Positions 56,895 through 64,000 of a DNA stretch of 64,000 nucleotides are shown here, piece after piece (the first letter of the stretch is position 1; each line of letters begins with the position of its first letter). The position numbers were made by a program, and so were the translations under genes. Under the pieces are notes generated by a model. It was not told the DNA's origin. It did no database searches and worked only from the letters and a program-made list of their open reading frames with translations. Origin of the DNA: JANNSX01 sp041397825 (lineage in GTDB: Bacteria > Pseudomonadota > Alphaproteobacteria > Rhizobiales > Hyphomicrobiaceae); the NCBI GenBank assembly GCA_041397825.1, contig JAWKVX010000004.1, positions 744,001-808,000 of the forward strand. Direction: 5' to 3'.

Positions 56895-57550
56895 GGAGGA
56901 TCGAGCCTTTCCGAGAGATTGCGGACCATGCCGGCCGTCACGCCCCAGATGCGGCGCGTTCCAAAAGGAATATCATAATAACGGCGCAGACGCCCGCGCC
57001 ACTCGGTAGCCTCGATCCGGTGATTGCGCCGGTCGATCAGGAAGGCGAGCGGCACCTCGAAACAGTCCGCCACCTCGCTCGGATTGAGGCGTGGCGTGAA
57101 CTCGGACGCCACGAGCGCCACGACCGGCAGGATTCGGTAGCCGGTACCTGTCTGGTAGACGTCGAGATAGCCCAACGGCTCGGCGAGATGCGGCGCCAGG
57201 CCGATCTCCTCCTCCGCCTCGCGCAAGGCGGCCGCCAGCGGCGAGGCGTCGGTCCGATCGATCTTGCCGCCGGGGAAGGCGACCTGCCCGGCATGCGAGG
57301 TCATGTGGTCCGGCCGTTGCGTGAGGATGACGGCAAGCACGCCGTCGCGCTCGATCACAGGCACCAGCACGGCGGCGGGCCGCAACACCGGCCCCGGCTC
57401 GCCGAATCCTGGAAAGCTGTCATTCAGATCATGATCGCCGCGCAAAGGTTGTATCTGCGAATCAGTTGTGGCGATGCGTGGCTCGGCGGCGAGCCGCACC
57501 CGGGCGAGCGCACGAAACTCCGCCACCGTGAGATCGTGATATGCACTCAT
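56888..57550 (-). CDS. Nudix hydrolase, CoA-pyrophosphatase type
   Basis: 220 residues. The Nudix box is GGKIDRTDASPLAAALREAEEEIG-like (positions about 108-130, key residues G, E, R-E-x-x-E-E), preceded by HAGQVAFPG, the UPF0035 signature that marks CoA-specific members (NudL/YeaB). Cleaves CoA to 4'-phosphopantetheine and 3',5'-ADP. The ATG overlaps the TGA of the upstream DUF1285 gene (ATGA), so the two are coupled. Confidence 0.9.
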   Translation of the reverse strand: MSAYHDLTVAEFRALARVRLAAEPRIATTDSQIQPLRGDHDLNDSFPGFGEPGPVLRPAAVLVPVIERDGVLAVILTQRPDHMTSHAGQVAFPGGKIDRTDASPLAAALREAEEEIGLAPHLAEPLGYLDVYQTGTGYRILPVVALVASEFTPRLNPSEVADCFEVPLAFLIDRRNHRIEATEWRGRLRRYYDIPFGTRRIWGVTAGMVRNLSERLDPPC

Positions 57551-58134
57551 TCCACGGCCTCCGCCGACGCCATGGCGAAGAATGCGCCGCGGCTCCATAC
57601 GCCGAACTGGCGATCCTCGCCACGCGTCTCGATGCTGCCATGCTCGACGATCTCGAGATAGACGGAGCGCGTCGCACGCGCCAGAAGGCCGTGCCTCACA
57701 TGAATATAGGGTCTCGGAGCCGCCGTTTTCGGATCGGGCCTGAACTCGAATGGCTGGTCAGGTCCGGCCAGCACGACGTCGTCGAGATTGGTCCTGAAGC
57801 TCAAGTCCAACGCCGAGCCGGCCCCCTGCGCCCAGAGTTCGACGGCCAGCAGCGGCGCATCCGCCACCCTGACGAGGACTTTCTCGGCCGGCGTTACCAA
57901 GTAATGCTTGCCGTCGGCCTCCCGCCTCAGAATGCTGGCGAACAGCCTGACGAGTGTTGGCCGGCGGATCGGACTGTCCTGGTAGTGCCAAAGGCCGTCG
58001 GCGGTGATCTCGAGGCCGATGTCGGCCAGGCGTGACGGCTGCCATTGCTCGAGCGGACGCGGCCTCTCTGCCGCGGCACTCTCGATCAACCGCGTCAACT
58101 CGGCAAGCCGCGCATCGGCCGGACTGCTCGTCAT
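57547..58134 (-). CDS. DUF1285 family protein
   Basis: 195 residues. LADIGLEITADGLWHYQDSPIRRPTLVRLFASILRR and KHYLVTPAEKVLVRVADAPLLA are typical of DUF1285, found in most alphaproteobacteria near the CCA-transferase. Soluble; no catalytic residues known. ATG 58134 (MTSSPADARL) gives the usual length; the longer frame to 58248 would overlap the moxR promoter. Confidence 0.86.
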   Translation of the reverse strand: MTSSPADARLAELTRLIESAAAERPRPLEQWQPSRLADIGLEITADGLWHYQDSPIRRPTLVRLFASILRREADGKHYLVTPAEKVLVRVADAPLLAVELWAQGAGSALDLSFRTNLDDVVLAGPDQPFEFRPDPKTAAPRPYIHVRHGLLARATRSVYLEIVEHGSIETRGEDRQFGVWSRGAFFAMASAEAVE

Positions 58135-58232
58135 GCGTTTCAACCCATTGACCAAAAGGCAACATCTTAACGTGCGCCGCGGTCCGGCCGGACCATAAAC
58201 ACGATTGTGACGAATTCCCAGGCCTACAGTCT

Positions 58233-58261
58233 TTGTCGAAACCGCCAAGGAGCCCTATAGT
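58233..58261 (+). promoter_or_regulatory. putative promoter of the moxR operon
   Basis: TTGTCG (58233-58238) and TATAGT (58256-58261) are 17 bp apart. The -10 box ends 7 bp before ATG 58269, so transcription could begin at or next to the start codon, giving a leaderless message. AAGGAG is too far upstream to serve as a ribosome site. Confidence 0.45.
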
Positions 58262-58268
58262 CGCCGCC

Positions 58269-59261
58269 ATGACGAGCTATACCCAAACCCCTGAAGAAGT
58301 CGTCGAGCGGATCGAATCTGCCGGCGACAAGATGCGACGCGTCCGCGAGGCCGCCGAGCGGATCATCTTTGGACAGCGCAACGTCGTCGAGCAGACGCTG
58401 GTGACGATCCTGTCAGGTGGGCATGCCCTGTTGGTCGGCGTGCCCGGTCTCGGCAAGACGCGACTCGTCGAGACACTCGGCGGCGTGCTCGGCGTCGATG
58501 CCAAGCGCATCCAGTTCACGCCCGATCTGATGCCCTCCGACATCATCGGCAGCGAGGTGCTGGAGGAGCAGCCGGGCGGCGGCCGCAGCTTCCGCTTCAT
58601 CAAGGGGCCGATCTTCGCGCAGCTCTTGATGGCAGACGAGATCAACCGTGCCTCGCCCAAGACTCAGTCGGCGCTGCTGCAGGCGATGCAGGAGCACCAC
58701 GTGACCGTGGCCGGCCAGCGCCATGACGTGCCGACACCATTCCATGTGCTCGCGACACAGAACCCCCTCGAGCAGGAAGGTACCTATCCACTGCCAGAGG
58801 CCCAGCTCGATCGCTTTCTCCTGCAGATCGACGTCGGCTATCCCGACGAGGCCGCCGAGCGTCGCATGCTGCACGCCACAACGGGATTGGAAACCGTCGC
58901 CGTGGTTCCGGTCATCCAACCCGAGGAACTGCTGTCGCTGCAACGGCTGGTTCGCCAGATCCCGGTCGGCGACAAGGTCGTCGACGCGATCCTCCGGCTC
59001 GTCCGAGCGGCGAGGCCGGGAGCCAGCGCCGAGGCCGACCGGCTGATCAGCTGGGGGCCGGGTCCCCGCGCGAGCCAGGCCCTCATGCTGGCGGTGCGCG
59101 CCCGCGCCATGCTCGACGGCCGCCTCGCCCCTTCCGTCGACGATGTCATCGCCCTCGCCGAGCCGGCGCTGAAGCATCGTATGGCGCTGACCTTCGCGGC
59201 GCGAACGGAGGGTCTCGGCGTCGGCGACGTCATCGGCAACATCACACGGACGCTCGACTAA
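58269..59261 (+). CDS. MoxR-family AAA+ ATPase
   Basis: 330 residues. Walker A GVPGLGKTR (57-65), Walker B LLMADEINRASPKTQSALLQAM, sensor 1 ATQNPLEQEGTYPLPEAQLDRFLL. MoxR ATPases act as chaperones that insert metals or assemble complexes, often with DUF58 and VWA partners; the next three genes are such partners. Start is chosen because an in-frame ATG at 58233 lies in the presumed promoter. Confidence 0.93.
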   Translation: MTSYTQTPEEVVERIESAGDKMRRVREAAERIIFGQRNVVEQTLVTILSGGHALLVGVPGLGKTRLVETLGGVLGVDAKRIQFTPDLMPSDIIGSEVLEEQPGGGRSFRFIKGPIFAQLLMADEINRASPKTQSALLQAMQEHHVTVAGQRHDVPTPFHVLATQNPLEQEGTYPLPEAQLDRFLLQIDVGYPDEAAERRMLHATTGLETVAVVPVIQPEELLSLQRLVRQIPVGDKVVDAILRLVRAARPGASAEADRLISWGPGPRASQALMLAVRARAMLDGRLAPSVDDVIALAEPALKHRMALTFAARTEGLGVGDVIGNITRTLD

Positions 59262-59275
59262 CCCAGAGGCGGCAC

Positions 59276-60235
59276 GTGGCGATCCTGAAGACCGGCGGCC
59301 CGACCCGCCAGATGGTCGATCTGCAGACCGGCGCGCTCGCTCTTGCCGAGCGTTTGCCGTCGCTCGTTCTCGAGGCACGCCGCATCGCCACGACCGTCAT
59401 GTTCGGCATCCACGGTCGCCGGCGACCAGGACCGGGCGAGACTTTCTGGCAGTTCCGCCAGCTGGAGGCCGGCGACGCCCGCCACATGATCGACTGGCGC
59501 CGGTCCGCATCCTCCGACCGACTGTTCGTCCGCGAGAAGGAATGGGAGGCCGCCCACACCGCCTGGCTCTGGGCCGACCAGTCCCCATCTATGGTGTTTC
59601 AAAGCGCGCTCGGCAAGGCGACGAAGCAGGATCGGGCCCTGGTGCTCATGCTGGCGATCGCCGAGCTGCTGGTCGAGGGGGGCGAGCGGGTGGGTGTGCT
59701 CGGATTGACGTCGCCCTCGGCCCGCCGGCACCCGGCCGAGCACATCGCCGAGCGGATTTTCCAGGAGATCCGGACCGACGCACCGATGGCGAGCCTGCCG
59801 CCCGAGGCGACCCTCACCCGGTATTCGGAATGCATCCTGATCGGCGATTTCCTGGAGCCGATCGAGGACATCGCCCAGCGCGTCGGCGCGCTCGCCGGCC
59901 AGGGAGTGCGTGGCCATCTCGTCCAGGTCCTCGATCCCGCAGAGGAGACGTTGCCCTACGAAGGCCGCGTCGAATTCCTCGATCTCGAAGATGGTGGCGC
60001 CCTGCTTGCTGAATGGACCGAGGGCATTCGCGGACAATACCAGGAACGCCTCGAGGCCCACCGGGCCGCGCTGCGTCATCTGGCGGACCGGCTGCAGTGG
60101 TCGCTCCTCGTGCATCGCACCGATCATCCGCCGGAGCAGGCCATGCTGGCGCTGCATCAGCACATCAGCGAAGGTTTGGGCCGCACATCCAGCGTCGATA
60201 CCCCGTCCCTGCAAGCTGCGGAGGCCCAGCTTTGA
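59276..60235 (+). CDS. DUF58 domain protein
   Basis: 319 residues. The signature RRRPGPGETFWQFRQLEAGDARHMIDWRRSA with KEWEAAHTAWLWADQSPSM (a VWA-like DQS-x-S metal site) identifies DUF58. GTG start follows GAGG. No membrane segments, so it is cytoplasmic, presumably the MoxR client or adaptor. The stop overlaps the next start as TTGA. Confidence 0.9.
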   Translation: MAILKTGGPTRQMVDLQTGALALAERLPSLVLEARRIATTVMFGIHGRRRPGPGETFWQFRQLEAGDARHMIDWRRSASSDRLFVREKEWEAAHTAWLWADQSPSMVFQSALGKATKQDRALVLMLAIAELLVEGGERVGVLGLTSPSARRHPAEHIAERIFQEIRTDAPMASLPPEATLTRYSECILIGDFLEPIEDIAQRVGALAGQGVRGHLVQVLDPAEETLPYEGRVEFLDLEDGGALLAEWTEGIRGQYQERLEAHRAALRHLADRLQWSLLVHRTDHPPEQAMLALHQHISEGLGRTSSVDTPSLQAAEAQL

Positions 60236-63048
60236 GCGGCCTCGCCTTCATGAACCCATGGATCCTGCTGGCGCTGGCAGCGCTGCCGGCGATCTGGTGG
60301 CTGCTCAGGACGACGCCACCATCGCCACAGCGCGTGCGCTTTCCGGCCGTGCGGCTCCTCAAGGGTCTGGTGCAACGGCGCCAGACTCCGGCACGAAGCC
60401 CCTGGTGGCTGACGCTCATTCGCATGCTGGCGGCGACGCTCGTCATTCTTGCGCTTGCCGAGCCGGTGCTCAACGCCAGCACCCAGTCCGGAACGGGCAG
60501 CGGACCGCTGGCGATCGTCGTCGACAATGGCTGGCCGGCGGCGGCGCATTGGTCTGAGCGACAGCAAATGCTGACCGTGCTGATCGACGAAGCCGAGCGC
60601 GACGGTCGGCCCGTCATCGTCGTGCCTACGGCGGCGGATGGTACGGCCACGCCCGTTCTCGAGGCGCCGCAAGACGCCCGCGCCCGCATCGTGGCGCTGA
60701 CTCCGTCGCCGCTCGCTCCGGATCGTATGAAAGCCGCGGCGGCTCTTGCCGCAGCGGGTGCGACGCCCGGCGAGGTCGCCTGGCTGTCCGACGGCATCGA
60801 CCACGGTTCCGGACGCGACTTCGCCGCCAAGCTCGTCGAGATTGCCGGGGGCGGTGGCGCTGTCACCGTGCTCTTGCCCACCGCCGACGGCGTGCCGATC
60901 GCGCTCCGCCACATCCGGGCCGGCTCGGGCGCCCTCAAGGCCGAGGTGCTGAGCCCCGGCGGCCTGTCCCGGGACGGGATCGTCGTGGCACTGTCGAGCC
61001 GCGGCGACCGGTTGAGCGAGGCAGCGTTCTCGCTCTCGCCGACCGACACGCTGGAGAGCTTCACGTTCGACCTGCCGCTCGAGCTGCGCAACCAGGTCTC
61101 CCGCATGGAGATCCTGGGCGAGCGCTCGGCCGGCGCCATCCAGCTGGCTGATGCCGGCACACGTTGGAATCGCATCGGCCTAGTCTCAGGCGCCTCGCGC
61201 GAGAAGGCGCAGCCCCTGCTCTCGCCTCTGCACTATCTCGAGCGCTCGCTCGGTCCCTTCGCTGAGCTCGTCAAGGACGATGCCGCCAGCCAGGAGAGTC
61301 CCGTCGACAGCCTCCTGAAGCAGGGCGTGACGGTGCTGATCCTCGCCGATATCGGCAAGCTCGTCGGCGGCACGCTCGAGGCGACGGAGAAGTGGATCGA
61401 GGGAGGCGGCGTCCTGGTGCGCTTTGCCGGCCCGCGGCTCGAGCAGGGTGGCGACGAACTCATGCCGGTTGCCCTGCGGGCCGGTGGCCGCTCGCTCGGC
61501 GGAGCGCTCTCCTGGAGCGAGCCGCAGCCCTTGGCGCCGTTCGACGAGACGAGCATCTTCGCCGGCCTGACGATCCCGCCCGACGTCCGGGTCAACCGGC
61601 AGGTCCTCGCCGATCCGGCCCTGTTGGGGGACGAGACCTTGGTCTGGGCCCGCCTCAGCGACGGCACGCCCCTGGTGACGGCGACCAAGCGCAAGCAGGG
61701 CTACCTGATCCTGTTTCACGTCACTGCCAACACGGACTGGTCGAACCTTCCGATCTCCGGCCTGTTCGTCGACATGCTGCAACGCGTAACGGCGTTGACG
61801 GGTCTTGCCGAGATCGAGGGCGGCCAGACCGTCAGCGGCGCCAGCAGCGACGGCGAGCGGCTTCTCGCGCCCGTGCAGACGCTGAACGGCTTCGGCGAGC
61901 TCGGCCCTCCCCCCGCCACGGTCCGCCCGTTGCCGATCGAGGGCGAAGGCATCAGCGAACCGGATGCGGAGCATCCTCCGGGTTTCTACGGACCGCCTGG
62001 CAAGCTTCGCGCCCTCAACGCCGTCGGACCGAAGTTCAAGCTCGAGCCGCTGCCGTCGATGCCTGCCGGGGTCGTCACGGCAGCCTATCGAGGCGCCGAG
62101 GCGACGGAGCTGAAACCCGATTTTCTGTCCATCGCCCTGCTCCTGGTCTTCCTCGACGTGGCCGCCGTGCTGCTGCTGCAGCTCGGTCTCGTCCGCCGGT
62201 GGGCTCGACGCTCGGCCGCGGCGACACTCTTCGGACTGGCCCTCGCCAGTGCACTGCTGTTGCCTGCTGAGGGCCGGGCGCAGACGACGAGCGCCACCCA
62301 CAGCTTCGCGCTCGAGGCCGCTCTGCACTCCCGGCTCGCCCATGTCCTGACCGGCGACGCGGAGACCGACGAGGTCGCCCAGCGGGGTCTGCAAGGGCTG
62401 ACCGCCATCCTGCTCGCGCGCACGGCCTATGAGCCGGCCGAGCCCTTGGGTGTCGATGTCGAGCGCGACGAGCTGACGTTTTTCCCGGTCCTCTACTGGC
62501 CGATCCGACCGGACGCGCGCGAACTTTCGGATGCCGCTGTCGCCAAGGTCGACAGCTACCTGAAGAACGGCGGCATGATCGTCTTCGACACGCGCGACGC
62601 GCTCGAAGCCTTGCCGCAGATCGGCGGCTTGACGAGCACCGGCACGGAGGCGCTCCGTCGTGTCGTCGGCAGGCTCGACATCCCAGCCCTGGCGCCGGCT
62701 CCGCCCGAGCATGTCGTGACCAAGTCATTCTATCTGCTGAAGAGCTTTCCCGGCCGCTACGACACGAGCCCGCTCTGGGTCGAGTCCGATCCTACCGCCG
62801 ACGAGGATGCCGGCCAGGGGCGGCGCATCGATGGCGTCTCCTCGATCCTGATCACCTCGAACGATCTCGCCGGCGCCTGGGCGATCGACGACAACGCCAC
62901 ACCGCTCTATGCCGTGGTGCCGGGCGGCGAAGAGCAGCGCGAGTATGCCTATCGTGTCGGCGTGAACATCGTCATGTACGCGCTCACCGGCAACTACAAG
63001 GCCGACCAGGTGCATGTTCCGGCGCTGCTCGAGCGGCTCGGCCAATAG
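60232..63048 (+). CDS. BatA-like/DUF4159 membrane protein
   Basis: 938 residues. N-terminal BatA-type region: MNPWILLALAALPAIWWLLRT helix, VRFPAVRLLKGLVQRRQTPARSPWWLTLIRML and a second helix VILALAEPVL. A long extracytoplasmic domain follows, then two helices (FLSIALLLVFLDVAAVLLLQLGLV, LFGLALASALLLPA) and a C-terminal DUF4159 domain (LTAILLARTAYEPAEPLGVDVERDELTFFPVLYWPI). TTG 60232 is preferred because GGAGG lies 7 bp upstream and it overlaps the DUF58 stop; ATG 60250 is possible. Confidence 0.87.
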   Translation: MSGLAFMNPWILLALAALPAIWWLLRTTPPSPQRVRFPAVRLLKGLVQRRQTPARSPWWLTLIRMLAATLVILALAEPVLNASTQSGTGSGPLAIVVDNGWPAAAHWSERQQMLTVLIDEAERDGRPVIVVPTAADGTATPVLEAPQDARARIVALTPSPLAPDRMKAAAALAAAGATPGEVAWLSDGIDHGSGRDFAAKLVEIAGGGGAVTVLLPTADGVPIALRHIRAGSGALKAEVLSPGGLSRDGIVVALSSRGDRLSEAAFSLSPTDTLESFTFDLPLELRNQVSRMEILGERSAGAIQLADAGTRWNRIGLVSGASREKAQPLLSPLHYLERSLGPFAELVKDDAASQESPVDSLLKQGVTVLILADIGKLVGGTLEATEKWIEGGGVLVRFAGPRLEQGGDELMPVALRAGGRSLGGALSWSEPQPLAPFDETSIFAGLTIPPDVRVNRQVLADPALLGDETLVWARLSDGTPLVTATKRKQGYLILFHVTANTDWSNLPISGLFVDMLQRVTALTGLAEIEGGQTVSGASSDGERLLAPVQTLNGFGELGPPPATVRPLPIEGEGISEPDAEHPPGFYGPPGKLRALNAVGPKFKLEPLPSMPAGVVTAAYRGAEATELKPDFLSIALLLVFLDVAAVLLLQLGLVRRWARRSAAATLFGLALASALLLPAEGRAQTTSATHSFALEAALHSRLAHVLTGDAETDEVAQRGLQGLTAILLARTAYEPAEPLGVDVERDELTFFPVLYWPIRPDARELSDAAVAKVDSYLKNGGMIVFDTRDALEALPQIGGLTSTGTEALRRVVGRLDIPALAPAPPEHVVTKSFYLLKSFPGRYDTSPLWVESDPTADEDAGQGRRIDGVSSILITSNDLAGAWAIDDNATPLYAVVPGGEEQREYAYRVGVNIVMYALTGNYKADQVHVPALLERLGQ

Positions 63049-63057
63049 GGTGAAACA

Positions 63058-64000
63058 ATGAGTTGGTCGATCGAGCTTGCACCTATCGTCTCGATGCATC
63101 TGCTGATCGCCGCAACGGCTGTCGCAGCCGTGCTGGCGCTGATCCTGCTCTTTCGCCGGAGCCGCGGCGCGCTCTTGCGCATCCTCAGCCTCGCCGCGCT
63201 GCTCGCCGCCCTCGCCAATCCGACGCTCCGTCAGGAGGAACGGCAGGGCCTGTCGAACATCGCCGTCGTCGTCGTCGACAAGAGCCTGAGCCAGACGCTG
63301 GCAGCGCGCGGCGAGCGGACCGAGGCCATTCGCTCCCGGTTACAGAGCGAGCTCGGCGCCATCAAGAACCTCGACACGCGCTGGATCGAGGCGACCGATC
63401 CCGACGGCACTGGCAAGGACGGCACCCGGCTCTTCGCCGACCTGTCCCGCGCGCTCTCGGGCGTGCCGCCGGAGCGCCTCGCCGGCATCGTCCTGCTCAC
63501 CGACGGGCAGGTGCACGATGCCCCAGCCTCGATCCGCGAACTCGGCATCGATGCCCCCGTCCACGCTCTCCTTACGGGGGCCGAGAACGAGTTCGATCGC
63601 CGCATCGCTGTCATCAAGGCCCCGCGCTTCGGTCTGGTCGGCAGCGAGGCCATGGCGGAGCTGAAGATCGAGGAGCATGGCACACATGCCTCTGCCGCGG
63701 CGCCGGCCGAGATCACGATCCGACGGGAGGCCCTGCCCGATATCACACGGACCGTCGCCGTCGGCGAGACCTTCGAAGTTCCGATCGGCTTTCCGCATGC
63801 CGGTCCGAACATCGTCGAGATCGAGCTGGCGCCGGTCCCGGGTGAGCTTACCGAGGCGAACAACCGGATGGTGCTCTCGGTGGAGGGTGTCAGGGAGAAC
63901 CTGCGCGTCCTGCTGGTCTCCGGCGAGCCGCATGCCGGCGAGCGGACCTGGCGCAATCTCCTCAAATCGGATGCCGCCGTCGACCTCGTGCACTTCACCA
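63058..64000 (+). CDS. VWA-like membrane protein of the moxR operon (3' end outside window)
   Basis: Open to the window end; 314 residues visible. Two N-terminal helices (HLLIAATAVAAVLALILLF, LLRILSLAALLAALANP), then NIAVVVVDKSLSQTLAARGERTE and LAGIVLLTDGQVHDAP, a Rossmann-like VWA/glutamine-amidotransferase-type region common in the fourth gene of this operon. It begins 9 bp after the DUF4159 stop. Because it has no stop in the window it is easy to miss. Confidence 0.8.
   Translation, partial: MSWSIELAPIVSMHLLIAATAVAAVLALILLFRRSRGALLRILSLAALLAALANPTLRQEERQGLSNIAVVVVDKSLSQTLAARGERTEAIRSRLQSELGAIKNLDTRWIEATDPDGTGKDGTRLFADLSRALSGVPPERLAGIVLLTDGQVHDAPASIRELGIDAPVHALLTGAENEFDRRIAVIKAPRFGLVGSEAMAELKIEEHGTHASAAAPAEITIRREALPDITRTVAVGETFEVPIGFPHAGPNIVEIELAPVPGELTEANNRMVLSVEGVRENLRVLLVSGEPHAGERTWRNLLKSDAAVDLVHFT

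Noticed and set aside
61186..62712. Minus-strand frame of 508 codons opposite the BatA/DUF4159 gene
   Set aside because: Arg/Gly/Gln-rich low-information sequence; the plus strand has membrane helices and operon overlap.

Overview
The window is GC-rich and gene-dense, with strong AGGAGG-type ribosome sites and many 4-14 bp gene overlaps. Gene content points to an alphaproteobacterium, most likely Hyphomicrobiales (Rhizobiales): usg, a DUF1285/Nudix/DUF6111/CCA-transferase run, bolA-grxD, argB beside a pyrimidine-nucleotidase-like HAD gene, dapD, and a MoxR/DUF58/DUF4159 operon. This placement is inferred from gene families and order; no rRNA is present. No insertion sequence, prophage, integrase or CRISPR array was seen, so this reads as ordinary chromosome with some accessory genes.

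Layout. 1-2.9 kb: a DUF3095 gene cut by the window edge, convergent with a membrane-anchored Clp_N-domain protein. 3-4.7 kb: argB and a HAD phosphatase, overlapping. 4.7-9.7 kb: an unusual one-protein adenylation/carrier/membrane-acyltransferase enzyme, a second membrane acyltransferase, a membrane-anchored endonuclease/exonuclease/phosphatase-family protein and a small exported protein. 9.8-14.7 kb: a TPR-methyltransferase, a cytochrome P450, a redoxin/prolyl-4-hydroxylase-type fusion and a GNAT enzyme. 15-22.8 kb: purL, an exported caspase-like protein with a beta-propeller, bolA, grxD, a PqiA-like protein, rarA and a META-domain protein. 23-31 kb: a large PHP/DUF3604-type protein, a nitrilase-family amidase, dapD, a 27-residue membrane peptide, trmO and uup. 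31-36.6 kb: a GC-rich structured intergenic region, a LuxR regulator, two paralogous RTX proteins and an AraC regulator. 36.7-42.6 kb: a YmdB-type phosphoesterase, cupin, GNATs, methyltransferases, tRNA-Leu(GAG), lipB and a TerB-like protein. 42.8-49.6 kb: guanine deaminase with a class III aminotransferase, aminopeptidase P, signal peptidase I and a lipoprotein hydrolase. 49.9-58.1 kb: a VanZ-LamG protein, a molybdopterin oxidoreductase, a second DUF900 hydrolase, usg and the CCA-transferase run. 58.3-64 kb: a MoxR/DUF58/BatA-like operon running off the window.

Working together: argB and dapD serve arginine and lysine/peptidoglycan synthesis; purL makes purines and guaD salvages them; bolA-grxD handles Fe-S traffic; the CCA transferase, trmO and tRNA-Leu concern tRNA. 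The accessory parts most worth attention are the adenylation/carrier/acyltransferase fusion, the redoxin-P4H fusion, the caspase-propeller protein, the RTX pair with nearby regulators, the VanZ-LamG fusion and the duplicated DUF900 hydrolases. All family names come from motif recognition by eye; no database search was run.
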